DNA of 62,516 nt from the NCBI GenBank assembly GCA_041650175.1, contig JBAZLS010000004.1:1-62516 (forward strand). Reading direction: 5' to 3'. Position 1 is the stretch's first letter. Each line of letters opens with the position of its first letter. Position numbers and translations under genes: made by a program. The notes beneath the pieces were generated by a model. That model saw only the letters and a program-made list of their open reading frames with translations, did not search any database and was not told the DNA's origin. Source of the stretch: Minisyncoccus sp041650175 (GTDB lineage: Bacteria; Patescibacteriota; Minisyncoccia; Minisyncoccales; Minisyncoccaceae). Below, in pieces: positions 7,761 through 15,937 of this stretch.

Positions 7761-8147
7761 ATGAAGACACTCAATTTGACCCAGCATGCTGGGTCTGTGG
7801 AACAGAAGGTCGTAGAGCCTTCTGCAGATCAGAAGAGAATTATTCTTTCTCTGATCACTTTCGATGACATTCCGTCACCGGAGGAAATGAAGCAGCGAGC
7901 CTTACAGCTTGCTGAAATCGCTCTCCAATCTGGTTGCAACGCAGCCATGATCGGAGGGGCACCTTATTTTCAGGCGCCCCTAGAGCGAGCGCTCTTGGAA
8001 AAGAGTGTGATTCCACTCTACGCTTTCTCGAAGAGAGAAAGCGTAGACGAGACTCTTGCGGATGGCACAATTCGTAAGACCAGTGTGTTTCGTCATGCTG
8101 GTTGGGTTGCCCCATACGGGAACCCAAAGGGAGATGCATTGCCATGA
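7761..8147 (+). CDS. Csx20-like (putative ring-nuclease-type) protein, paralog 2
   Basis: A 128-residue paralog of the protein encoded at 4793, with the same blocks: NLTQHAGS at 5-12, FDDIPS, GCNAAMIGGAPYF, PLYAFSKRESV, DGTIRK and VFRHAGWVAPYG. The ATG at 7761 follows ATGAGGAATAATC, where GAGGA is a ribosome binding site. The stop overlaps the start of the Cys-rich gene at 8144 (ATGA), so the two are translationally coupled. The assignment to ring-nuclease-like proteins comes from motif order only; no Cas10, cyclase or CRISPR array is in the window. It may equally belong to an unnamed family. Confidence 0.5.
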   Translation: MKTLNLTQHAGSVEQKVVEPSADQKRIILSLITFDDIPSPEEMKQRALQLAEIALQSGCNAAMIGGAPYFQAPLERALLEKSVIPLYAFSKRESVDETLADGTIRKTSVFRHAGWVAPYGNPKGDALP

Positions 8148-8296
8148 CGGTGAATGCGTCACAATGCAATGTTTGTTCACATTGCATCGATATTCTTCAT
8201 TGCGGAGAAGAAATTCGCGTGGAGTGTGAAATACGTGGCTACTGCGAAGGTAGCTATAAAGTATCTTATTGCTATTGTTATGATGCGGTAGATTAA
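8144..8296 (+). CDS. Cys-rich mini-protein
   Basis: A 50-residue protein containing eight Cys residues and two His: CNVCSHC near residues 8-14, HC, then VEC, GYC and YCYC. This density suggests one or two zinc sites. The ATG overlaps the TGA of the preceding gene, which supports coupled expression with the Csx20-like paralog 2. It is not similar in sequence to the mini-protein at 4370 beyond the Cys pairs. Function unknown. Confidence 0.6.
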   Translation: MTVNASQCNVCSHCIDILHCGEEIRVECEIRGYCEGSYKVSYCYCYDAVD

Positions 8297-8349
8297 ATCC
8301 TACAAGGGTGGGATTAAAAACAAAGCTCTTTTTATAATATCGAGGAAGG

Positions 8350-8829
8350 ATGAAGGTTTACAAGTTTCCGTGTTGGTTATGCGACACGGATGGAAACCGT
8401 ATCGACATAGTCGGTACGGAAGTACAAAAACACGTTGATACGTGTGAACACGGAAATAGGCACGGAACAGCAAGTAAGTTCCTCATCGACGCTGTGTCGT
8501 TGAAGGAGAAGTTTTTCTGCTGGATGTATGACGATGAAATCAAACCATGCGACCTGGTGAGACTTGCGAAAATTGTCAAGAAGGAAATCAATCCATTTCA
8601 AATGGAAATGGATGGAATATATCTAATTCGTGTTGGGTCCGAAAGAATACGACACGAGCTCGGGCAAATTCGAGCATTATCAATGTTTGTCTTGCCTGAG
8701 GAGGGAGATGAAATTCTCCCTCTAAATAGGAATGAAATGCATCTCTCATTCCACAAGGGCTTTAATGTCCTTGGTACAATATTCATGTCAGAAAATGATT
8801 ATGAATATTATGAATCGTCGTTTTGGTAA
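8350..8829 (+). CDS. Uncharacterised 159-residue protein
   Basis: Not recognised. The protein has an N-terminal CWLC (residues 8-11) and later C32, C57 and C67, so a metal site is possible. The middle is predicted to be mixed helix and strand, and there is no membrane segment. GAGGA five bases before the ATG is a good ribosome binding site. It lies 53 bases after the Cys-rich gene in the unit begun by the promoter at 7577 and ends in a terminator, so it is probably the last gene of the island. Confidence 0.6.
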   Translation: MKVYKFPCWLCDTDGNRIDIVGTEVQKHVDTCEHGNRHGTASKFLIDAVSLKEKFFCWMYDDEIKPCDLVRLAKIVKKEINPFQMEMDGIYLIRVGSERIRHELGQIRALSMFVLPEEGDEILPLNRNEMHLSFHKGFNVLGTIFMSENDYEYYESSFW

Positions 8830-8860
8830 AAGGAAGTTAATAACTTCCTTATTTTTTTAT
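8830..8860 (+). terminator. Rho-independent terminator
   Basis: AAGGAAGTTA/TAACTTCCTT followed by ATTTTTTTA, two bases after the stop of the gene at 8350. Confidence 0.85.
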
Positions 8861-8943
8861 AGACACATAGTATTTTTTGATTTTGTAAAAATCGCCACAT
8901 GACTGTGCACATTACTAACGACTCTTTAATTTGTTCCAAAATC

Positions 8944-8952
8944 TGCTATAAT
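8944..8952 (+). promoter_or_regulatory. Extended -10 promoter of alaS
   Basis: TGCTATAAT: a TGn extension plus consensus TATAAT at 8947-8952. There is no clear -35 at the right distance. The start of alaS is about 30 bases downstream. Confidence 0.6.
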
Positions 8953-8982
8953 ACCTTTAGATAACAATAAATAAACTCCGAA

Positions 8983-10785
8983 ATGACATCACAGGAATTA
9001 AGGGATAGGTTTCTTACTTTTTTTAAAGAAAGGAATCATAAGATAGTTCCATCTTCATCGCTTTTGCCGACAGACCCGAGCGTACTCCTAACAACAGCAG
9101 GAATGCAACAGTTTTCTTTGTATTTATCGGGCAAAAAAGACCCCATAGAAGAGTTTGGAAGCAGACACTTGGTATCTTGTCAGAAATGTTTTCGTACAGG
9201 CGATATAGAAGAAATTGGAGACGATACGCATCATACTTTTTTTGAAATGCTTGGCAATTGGTCAATCGGCCAAGATGAAAATGGATATTTTAAGTCAGGA
9301 GCCATTCAATTCGCAATGGACTTTTTAGTTGACGAGCTTAAATTAGATAAAAAGAATTTTTATATTACGGTTTTTAAGGGTGAAAATGGAATTGAAAAAG
9401 ACGAAGAAGCAATAAATATTTGGTTGAAGCATGGGATAGCAAGAGATAGAATTATCAAATGTAATGCTAAGGATAATTTTTGGGGGCCAGTCAGCAGTAT
9501 CGGCCCTTGTGGTCCATGTTCAGAGATACATTATGATAGAGGAATACATTTAGGTTGTGGACGTAATGATTGCGGCCCTAATTGTGATCATTGTAAACGT
9601 GTAGTGGAGATTTGGAATCTTGTTTTTATGCAATACAACAAAAATGAGAAAGGCGAGTATGAATTATTAAATCAGACAAATATTGACACAGGAATCGGAT
9701 TTGAAAGGCTTTTATCTTTATTGAATAATAAAAGCTCGTCATATGAAACAGATATTTTTGAAGATATGATTAAGAAAATTGAAGAAATATCTGGAAAATC
9801 ATACGAAGAAAACAAACAAGCCTTTCGTATTATCGCTGACCATACCAGAAGCGCAATATTTTTAGCAGGAGACGGGATTGAACCATCAAACATTGGACAA
9901 GGATATATACTGAGAAGAATTATCCGTAGATGTGTCAGGTACACAAAGATGCTTGGCATCGAAAAAGACTTATCTCTAGGTGGATATGTTTTTGAAAAAT
10001 ATGGCACAACATATCCAGAACTTATAGAAAACAAGCAAGTAATTATTGATATTATTAAAGGAGAAGAAGAGAAATTTATTAAGACGATAAAATCTGGACT
10101 TGCAATACTTGAAAAAAAGATTGAAAATAATCCTGATAAGACTATTAATGGAGAAGATGCTTTCGACTTATATCAGAGTTATGGATTTCCATTGGAATTA
10201 ACACAAGAAATTGCTCAGGAAAAAGGATTTAAAATAGATAAATCTGGTTTTGATGAGGCATTAAAAAAACATCAGAAATTATCTCGAGCAGGAGCAGAAA
10301 AGAAATTTGGAGGAGTTGGAAAAGATGCAGGAGAAGAAGGGGCGAAATTACATACAGCAACGCATTTATTACACGCAACTTTGCGAAAAGTATTAGGAGA
10401 CCATGTTCAGCAGATGGGGTCAGACATCAATGTTGAAAGATTGAGATTTGATTTTACACATACTCAAAAAGTAAATACTGAAGAATTAAAACAAATTGAA
10501 AATCTTATCAATAAAAAAATTAAAGAAAGTCTTGATGTTAAAAAAGAAGAAATGAAGCTCTCTGAAGCATTATCGGCAGGAGCTTTAGCATTTTTTAAAG
10601 AAAAATATCCCGAGATAGTAAGAGTATGGACAATCTACAATCCGCAAACAGGAGAATATTTTTCAAAAGAAATTTGCGCTGGTCCGCACGCAAGTAATAC
10701 TCAAGAGCTTGGAACTTTTAAAATTATAAAAGAAGAAAGTTCGAGTGCTGGCGTTAGAAGAATAAAAGCAATTCTAATAAAATAA
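8983..10785 (+). CDS. alaS: Alanyl-tRNA synthetase, short form
   Basis: A 600-residue class II synthetase that charges tRNA-Ala. The catalytic core begins at residue 1 (TSQELRDRFLTFF). The editing/zinc site is intact: H457-TAT-H461 and C565-AGP-H569. The usual bacterial enzyme is about 875 residues; this one stops just after the editing domain and lacks the C-Ala dimerisation/tRNA-elbow domain, a reduced form that I associate with CPR genomes. An internal GPCGPC Cys motif and CGRNDCGPNCDHC add a possible zinc knuckle around residues 170-205. The next gene starts 4 bases after the stop. Its cognate tRNA-Ala with G3-U70 is at 553. Confidence 0.93.
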   Translation: MTSQELRDRFLTFFKERNHKIVPSSSLLPTDPSVLLTTAGMQQFSLYLSGKKDPIEEFGSRHLVSCQKCFRTGDIEEIGDDTHHTFFEMLGNWSIGQDENGYFKSGAIQFAMDFLVDELKLDKKNFYITVFKGENGIEKDEEAINIWLKHGIARDRIIKCNAKDNFWGPVSSIGPCGPCSEIHYDRGIHLGCGRNDCGPNCDHCKRVVEIWNLVFMQYNKNEKGEYELLNQTNIDTGIGFERLLSLLNNKSSSYETDIFEDMIKKIEEISGKSYEENKQAFRIIADHTRSAIFLAGDGIEPSNIGQGYILRRIIRRCVRYTKMLGIEKDLSLGGYVFEKYGTTYPELIENKQVIIDIIKGEEEKFIKTIKSGLAILEKKIENNPDKTINGEDAFDLYQSYGFPLELTQEIAQEKGFKIDKSGFDEALKKHQKLSRAGAEKKFGGVGKDAGEEGAKLHTATHLLHATLRKVLGDHVQQMGSDINVERLRFDFTHTQKVNTEELKQIENLINKKIKESLDVKKEEMKLSEALSAGALAFFKEKYPEIVRVWTIYNPQTGEYFSKEICAGPHASNTQELGTFKIIKEESSSAGVRRIKAILIK

Positions 10786-10789
10786 AAAT

Positions 10790-12064
10790 ATGCGAAAAAA
10801 AATCTACGATATTATTCCACCAAATAAAATAGAACAACAAGAACAATCAATAAAAGAATTAGAAGTTCAAGTAAAAGAAATGACAACTTATAATCCAGAA
10901 AAAAGAAAAAGATCAAAAAAGAATTTTAAAGGGTTAATTTTTGCTATTTTAGCATTTATAATTGTTGGAGGCGGACTTGCATTTTATTTTTTAACTGATG
11001 CAAAAGCAGAAATTAAGATATATCCAAGAATACAACAAGTAAGCGGCGAAAAAGCAGTAATAGTATCAATAACAGATAATTTTGAAATGCGGGAAGGTGA
11101 TACTAGAATTGTTTTGAGTGGCAAGGAATTTAATGATGAACAGACATATACTTCAAAGATAAAAGCAACTGGCAGTGCAGGTGGTGGAGGAATAGCAAAA
11201 GGAAAAATAAAAGTTTACAATAAATTCAGTCCAGCAACTCCTTTAACATTAAAGACTGGAACGCACTTCCTATCAGATAAAGGAGAAAAATCATATCACT
11301 CGCTTTCGGCCATTAATCTTCCAGCAGCTACAAACAGTGATCCAGGAGTTGTAGAAATAGAAATTGAAGCGGATGAGCCAGGAGAAGATTATAATATCAA
11401 TTCAGCTAAATTCTCAATTCCAAAATTGAATGGAACTGAATATTATTCAACAACATGGGCAGAAACTTCTTCGGCGATTACAGGCGGAGCAAAAGGGGAT
11501 TCGTTAGCAGTTTCTCAAAATGATATAAATACTGCCAAAGATAAATTTAAGGCTGAACAATTAGATGCAGTAACAAAATCGTTATCTGGGAATATTCCGT
11601 CTGATTATATGATTATTGACGGCGCTATCATACAAGATATTAGTGATTTCAAGGTAAAAGCGAAAACAGGAGATAAAGTTGAGTCCTTTGATGTTTCAGG
11701 CAAAATAAAGACCAGAATTTTAGCAGTTAAAAAGACTGATTTAGAAAACTTACTAGGAATTGTTGCTAATCTTGAGGATGGCAAAACTCCTGTTTATCAA
11801 AATTCTAAATTCAAAGCCTCCGGGGTTATAGAAAAAAACAGTTCTTTTGAAATGAATTTAACAGCATCTTCTGATATGTTTACTGCTATAAACGATGACG
11901 TTATCGAGAAAATTGTAGGAAAAAGCAAGGAAGAAGCCATTTTAAAGCTAAAAGAAGAAACAGAAATTGAAAAAGTAGAAATTGATATTAATCCTTCATG
12001 GAAGGGAAATATATCAAATAATAAAAATAATATAACAATTAAAATAGAAACATCAGTAAAGTAA
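10790..12064 (+). CDS. Membrane-anchored baseplate J/gp47-like protein
   Basis: A 424-residue protein. Residues 1-45 are cytoplasmic and charged, one transmembrane helix lies at about 46-68, and the rest is predicted to be extracytoplasmic and beta-rich. The segment KGKIKVYNKFSPATPLTLKT, followed by TGTHFLS and VEIEIEADEPGEDYNI, matches the baseplate J-like fold as annotated in many Patescibacteria, where it is a cell-surface protein and not a phage part. It lies 4 bases after alaS and is probably cotranscribed. Exact function unknown. Confidence 0.6.
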   Translation: MRKKIYDIIPPNKIEQQEQSIKELEVQVKEMTTYNPEKRKRSKKNFKGLIFAILAFIIVGGGLAFYFLTDAKAEIKIYPRIQQVSGEKAVIVSITDNFEMREGDTRIVLSGKEFNDEQTYTSKIKATGSAGGGGIAKGKIKVYNKFSPATPLTLKTGTHFLSDKGEKSYHSLSAINLPAATNSDPGVVEIEIEADEPGEDYNINSAKFSIPKLNGTEYYSTTWAETSSAITGGAKGDSLAVSQNDINTAKDKFKAEQLDAVTKSLSGNIPSDYMIIDGAIIQDISDFKVKAKTGDKVESFDVSGKIKTRILAVKKTDLENLLGIVANLEDGKTPVYQNSKFKASGVIEKNSSFEMNLTASSDMFTAINDDVIEKIVGKSKEEAILKLKEETEIEKVEIDINPSWKGNISNNKNNITIKIETSVK

Positions 12065-12210
12065 ATAAATTCGGTTAGATTGATTCTGAAGTAATAAAGG
12101 AAAAACAAAAACCTTTAAGAATATAGGGTTAATGAGTCCGTTAGGACGAAGAAACCTTACCTTATTGTTTTAATACTTTTCTCCCCTTGGCATGCTCAAG
12201 TTTTGCTATT
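12065..12210 (+). other. infA leader with hammerhead-like two-helix motif
   Basis: No gene is seen. AAAGG/CCTTT forms a first hairpin, then GGTT..AACC encloses TCC-GTTA-GGA with the internal loops AATGAG and CGAAGA. This resembles a hammerhead ribozyme core, but the invariant C3 and G5 are replaced and a third stem is not evident, so self-cleavage is not expected. It may be a ribosomal-protein-type leader. Confidence 0.4.
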
Positions 12211-12215
12211 TAAAA

Positions 12216-12312
12216 GCTTGAAACATTCTTTTCTTCGCCTTTTGTTTCGACTGGAAACAAACAGGCAAATTTCTAGCAAGAAATTTGTGTCGAAGAAAGG
12301 AATGTTTCAAGC
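12216..12312. repeat. Large cruciform in the infA leader
   Basis: Arms 12216-12237 and 12291-12312 are 22-nt reverse complements with a single G-U (GCTTGAAACATTC...GAATGTTTCAAGC). Inside are smaller hairpins GTTTC/GAAAC and AAATTTCT/AGAAATTT. Probably an inserted palindromic element transcribed in the infA leader. Confidence 0.8.
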
Positions 12313-12400
12313 GACTATTAAGACTCAAAGTTTAAGTAATCCATACTCCCGTCTCTTGACCAAAATTAAAACTTTTGCTATTGTTTTAATATCTTTTGAG

Positions 12401-12622
12401 ATGGTTAAACAAAACGATAAAATACTTAAGGAAGGGGTAGTTGAAGAAAGCTTGCCCAATGGTTTTTTTAGGGTCGCCATGGATGACGGCTCTGAAGTTC
12501 TGGCTCATTTAGCCGGAAAACTTCGTATTTTTAAAATAAAAATTCTTCCTGGTGACAGGGTTACAATAGAATTTTCTCCTTACGACAATAAAAGGGGCAG
12601 AATAATTTTTAGAAAGAAATAA
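12401..12622 (+). CDS. infA: Translation initiation factor IF-1
   Basis: A 73-residue OB-fold protein (IF-1 is normally 71-73) that binds the ribosomal A site during initiation. MVKQNDKILKEGVVEESLPN, FRVAMDDGSEVLAHLAGKLR and GDRVTIEFSPYDNKRGRI are typical. The frame is open further upstream, but the ATG at 12401 is chosen because the upstream part is the cruciform and the family starts here. It opens the ribosomal operon; secY, adk and map, which often precede it, are absent. Confidence 0.95.
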   Translation: MVKQNDKILKEGVVEESLPNGFFRVAMDDGSEVLAHLAGKLRIFKIKILPGDRVTIEFSPYDNKRGRIIFRKK

Positions 12623-12631
12623 TATTTATTT

Positions 12632-12751
12632 ATGAAAGTAAACCCATCAGTCAAAAAAATGTGTATGGATTGCAAGATCGTTCGAAGAAAGGGACGCGTT
12701 TATGTTATTTGTAAAAAGAACCCAAAGCACAAGCAAAGACAAGGTGCATAA
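12632..12751 (+). CDS. rpmJ: Ribosomal protein L36 (bL36)
   Basis: A 39-residue zinc-binding protein of the large subunit, with C11, C14, C27 and H33 as the zinc ligands and the KHKQRQG C terminus of the family. It starts 9 bases after infA and is followed by rpsM. Confidence 0.95.
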   Translation: MKVNPSVKKMCMDCKIVRRKGRVYVICKKNPKHKQRQGA

Positions 12752-12783
12752 TATATAATTTATTTTAAGATTTAAGAGACAAT

Positions 12784-13173
12784 ATGGCAAGAATTATAGG
12801 AATCAACATTCCTGATGAAAAAACAATTGATATCGGTTTGACTTATATCTATGGAATTGGACCTTCTCTAAGTAAGAAGGTTTTAGCTGAATGCAATATT
12901 GATTTAAAAAAGAAAACCAAAGATTTAACTCAAGATGAGATTGGTAGATTGAAACAAGTTATTGAAAAGAACTTCAGGGTCGAAGGAGAACTTCGCAGGG
13001 ATGTTATGATGAACATCAAGCGTCTTAAGGATATTGGCAGCTGGAGAGGTGGAAGACACTCTAAAGGATTACCTGTCAGGGGACAAACTTCTAGAATTAA
13101 CAGCAGAACCGTAAGGGGTAATCGAAGAAATACAGTTGGGTCTGGTAGGAAAGCTCCGCCTTCGCCAAAATAG
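12784..13173 (+). CDS. rpsM: Ribosomal protein S13 (uS13)
   Basis: A 129-residue small-subunit head protein. It has the N-terminal RIIGINIPDEKTIDIGLTYI, the GIG motif and the C-terminal basic tail SRTVRGNRRNTVGSGRK. Length and position after rpmJ are standard. Confidence 0.97.
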   Translation: MARIIGINIPDEKTIDIGLTYIYGIGPSLSKKVLAECNIDLKKKTKDLTQDEIGRLKQVIEKNFRVEGELRRDVMMNIKRLKDIGSWRGGRHSKGLPVRGQTSRINSRTVRGNRRNTVGSGRKAPPSPK

Positions 13174-13214
13174 TCCTTAATTTTAATATTTAATTAGTAT
13201 TTGAAGATATCGTT

Positions 13215-13667
13215 ATGGGTAAAAAACATGTTATCAAAAAAACTGAAGAAGAGATGATCAAAGAAGGAGAGGCCGTTGAAAAAGCAATGCAAAAAAGCAC
13301 TGCTCCATTAAGGGCTCCGTTAGGTAAAGAAGGCAGAGTTTATATCTTTAGCTCTTATAACAACACAATCATTAGTTTGACCGATGCAATGGGAAATGTT
13401 TTGACAGGAAAATCTGCTGGAAAACTCGGCTTTAAGGGTACAAAAAAATCTAGTCCATTTGCTGCTTCTAAAGTTGCTGAAGCTGTAGGATTGATTGCAG
13501 AAAAAACAGGAATGAAAAGACTGCAGATAATAGTAAAAGGTGTCGGTTCTGGAAGAGAATCTGCGCTTCGTTCAATCGCCAATCAGGGATTTGAAGTTAT
13601 ATCAATAAAAGATGCTACACCAATACCACATAATGGTTGTCGTGCTAAAAAACCAAGAAGATTATAA
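13215..13667 (+). CDS. rpsK: Ribosomal protein S11 (uS11)
   Basis: A 150-residue protein. The family core begins at about residue 38 (GRVYIFSSYNNTIISLTDA) and ends with DATPIPHNGCRAKKPRR, as usual. A charged N-terminal extension of about 25 residues is present. S11 contacts the mRNA exit region of the platform. Confidence 0.97.
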   Translation: MGKKHVIKKTEEEMIKEGEAVEKAMQKSTAPLRAPLGKEGRVYIFSSYNNTIISLTDAMGNVLTGKSAGKLGFKGTKKSSPFAASKVAEAVGLIAEKTGMKRLQIIVKGVGSGRESALRSIANQGFEVISIKDATPIPHNGCRAKKPRRL

Positions 13668-13686
13668 TTTGTGAGAGAAGCTAATT

Positions 13687-14319
13687 ATGAAAACACAAGC
13701 CAAATGCAAAATTTGCAGGAGAATGGGAGATAAGCTTTTCCTTAAAGGTGAAAAATGTTTGTCTAATAAGTGTGCAATGATCGACAGGCCATTTGCTCCA
13801 GGACAGCGAGCCAAAAAGAGAAGGTCATCTATTTCTGAATATGGAAAAGAACTTGCCGAAAAGCAAAAAATGAAAAGATGGTACCAGTTATCCGAATCTC
13901 AATTCAAAAAATACATCAAGGAAATTTATCGTGATAGAGCTAAAATCAAGAGTGTTTCAGATGCTCTTGTAGCTAAGATTGAAACTCGTCTTGATAATAT
14001 TATATTCCGTTTAGGATGGGCGAGATCAAGAAGTCATGCTAATCAATTAGCGACTCATGGACATTTTATGGTAAATCGTAGAAAAGTGGATATCCCTTCT
14101 ATGCAATTAAAAGTGGGAGATATTATTACAGTAAGAGAAGGTTCGAAAAACAAAGACACATTAAAAGATATCATTGAGCTTGCGAAAAAAAATCCAGCTC
14201 CAAAATGGTTATCTTTTGATGCAGCAAAAATGGAAGTATCAATAGCTAGATTGCCTCTTGCCGAGGACATTCAGCTACCAGCTGATATTACAACAGTCTT
14301 TGAGCACTATTCAAGATAA
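13687..14319 (+). CDS. rpsD: Ribosomal protein S4 (uS4), zinc-binding form
   Basis: A 210-residue primary 16S-binding protein. The N terminus has four Cys (CKIC near 7-10, then C24 and C29), the zinc-binding form also known from Thermus and Bacillus. The S4 RNA-binding domain is seen at about 95-160 (RLDNIIFRLGWARSRSHANQ). Confidence 0.97.
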   Translation: MKTQAKCKICRRMGDKLFLKGEKCLSNKCAMIDRPFAPGQRAKKRRSSISEYGKELAEKQKMKRWYQLSESQFKKYIKEIYRDRAKIKSVSDALVAKIETRLDNIIFRLGWARSRSHANQLATHGHFMVNRRKVDIPSMQLKVGDIITVREGSKNKDTLKDIIELAKKNPAPKWLSFDAAKMEVSIARLPLAEDIQLPADITTVFEHYSR

Positions 14320-14376
14320 ATTAAGTTAGGGGTAATTAAAACTTAGGATTTTTAAAATTCTAAAAAATAATAAAAT

Positions 14377-15192
14377 ATGATTTCATTACCAACTTCTATC
14401 AAGAACAAAAAAATAAAGGAAAATCATTCCGTTTTTGAAATAGAATCATTATATCCTGGATATGGGGTTACTATTGGTAACGCCCTCCGAAGAGTAATTC
14501 TATCATCTCTTGTCGGTGCTGCTGTTACAGAAGCAAAAATAAAAGGTGCTTCTCATGAATTTTCAACTATATCAGGAGTAAAGGAAGATGTTCTAAATAT
14601 TTTGATGAATTTAAAACAATTAAGATTCAAAATGCATGGGGATGAACCTCAGATGGCGACTCTTAGAGTAAAAGGAGAAAAAGAAGTGCTTGGAAAAAAT
14701 CTCGAGTTTTCTTCTGAGCTAGAACTTGCCAATCCAGACCATCATATTGCTACTATCACAGAAAAAGGAACAGAATTAGAAATCGAAATTAAGATTGAAA
14801 AAGGCGTTGGTTATGAATTTCAGGATGACCCTAAAATCAAAAAAGGAATTGGTGTAATCGGACTTGATGCTGCCTTTACCCCGATTAAGAGAGTCAATTA
14901 CATAGTTGAGAATATGAGGGTAGGAAAAAGAACTGATTTTGATAAAGTAAGCTTAGAAGTAGAAACTGACGGCACTATTACACCAGAAGATGCTTTGGGA
15001 GAAGCCTTAAAAATTCTTATTTCTCAATTCGAATTTTTAAAAGATGATTTTTTTGGAGTAGAAGAGATTAAGGAAATTAAACCTGCAAAAGAAATTAAGC
15101 CCGAGGAAATAATTACAGAAGAAGTAGAGGAAGTAAAAGAAAAACCAGCAAAGAAAGCAAAAAAAACAACAACAGTAAAAAAGAAAAAGTAA
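14377..15192 (+). CDS. rpoA: RNA polymerase alpha subunit lacking the C-terminal domain
   Basis: A 271-residue protein. Residues 1-230 are the normal assembly domain (GYGVTIGNALRRVILSSL, ISGVKEDV, DPKIKKGIGVIGLDAAFTPI, RVNYIVENMRVG). The usual helix-hairpin-helix alpha-CTD (residues about 250-329), which contacts UP elements and activators, is missing. A Glu/Lys-rich tail ending KKAKKTTTVKKKK replaces it. The stop is followed normally by rplQ, so this is not a local truncation artefact. Confidence 0.95.
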   Translation: MISLPTSIKNKKIKENHSVFEIESLYPGYGVTIGNALRRVILSSLVGAAVTEAKIKGASHEFSTISGVKEDVLNILMNLKQLRFKMHGDEPQMATLRVKGEKEVLGKNLEFSSELELANPDHHIATITEKGTELEIEIKIEKGVGYEFQDDPKIKKGIGVIGLDAAFTPIKRVNYIVENMRVGKRTDFDKVSLEVETDGTITPEDALGEALKILISQFEFLKDDFFGVEEIKEIKPAKEIKPEEIITEEVEEVKEKPAKKAKKTTTVKKKK

Positions 15193-15211
15193 TAACGATT
15201 AAGTAAGAGAT

Positions 15212-15559
15212 ATGAATAATTTAAAAAAAGGCAGAAAATTTCATAGGAAAGCTGGACCAAGGAAAGCCTTGATAAAGACCTTGGCCACATCTCTTTTAAC
15301 AAAAGAAAGGATAACAACTACTGAAGCAAAAGCGAAAGAGTTATCTCCTTTTGTTGAAAAGAAAATCACCAAAGCAAAAAAAGGTGATATTGCTGCAAGG
15401 AGGTATTTATCTAAATTTTTCAACGAAAAAACCGTTAAGAAGTTAGTTGATGAAATCGCTCCTCGCTATAAAGAGAGGACTGGAGGGTATACAAGGGTCG
15501 TCAAATTAGGAGCAAGAAAATCTGATAGTTCAAAAATGGCTGTCATTGAATTGGTTTAG
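15212..15559 (+). CDS. rplQ: Ribosomal protein L17 (bL17)
   Basis: A 115-residue protein beginning NNLKKGRKFHRKAGPRKALI, the L17 signature, and ending in the GGYTRVVKLGARKSDSSKMA motif. Position after rpoA is conserved. Confidence 0.97.
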   Translation: MNNLKKGRKFHRKAGPRKALIKTLATSLLTKERITTTEAKAKELSPFVEKKITKAKKGDIAARRYLSKFFNEKTVKKLVDEIAPRYKERTGGYTRVVKLGARKSDSSKMAVIELV

Positions 15560-15579
15560 TTGAGTAAAACAAAAATATT

Positions 15580-15936
15580 ATGGAAAAAGTCAAAAAAGAA
15601 ATATATACTATTGATGCTACAGATAAAGTCCTTGGACGTTTAGCAACAGAGATTGTGGCAATTCTTCGGGGAAAAAACAAGCCAGATTTTATGCCAAACA
15701 AGGATTCTAATAATGTCGTAGTTATTAAAAATATCCAAAAAATAGTTGTTACAGGAAATAAGATGGAAAACAAGACTTATTTCAAACATACAGGATATTT
15801 GGGCGGAGAAAAGAATATTCCAATGAAAGTCATTTTTGAAAAGAACCCAGGAGAAATTTTAATTAAAGCCGTATCAGGAATGCTACCTAAGAATCGTCTT
15901 AGAGACCAGCAATTAAAACGCATTAAGTTTGAATAA
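15580..15936 (+). CDS. rplM: Ribosomal protein L13 (uL13), short
   Basis: A 118-residue protein (E. coli 142). YTIDATDKVLGRLATEIVAI, VVTGNKMENKTYFKHTGYLG and AVSGMLPKNRLRDQQLKRI are typical. It ends soon after the MLPKNRL motif, so the usual C-terminal strand is shortened. Confidence 0.96.
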   Translation: MEKVKKEIYTIDATDKVLGRLATEIVAILRGKNKPDFMPNKDSNNVVVIKNIQKIVVTGNKMENKTYFKHTGYLGGEKNIPMKVIFEKNPGEILIKAVSGMLPKNRLRDQQLKRIKFE

Positions 15937-15937
15937 T

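Noticed and set aside
12120..12155. Active hammerhead ribozyme
   Set aside because: The essential C3 and G5 are replaced by U and A, extra bases follow the GAA, and no third helix with the cleavage site is evident.
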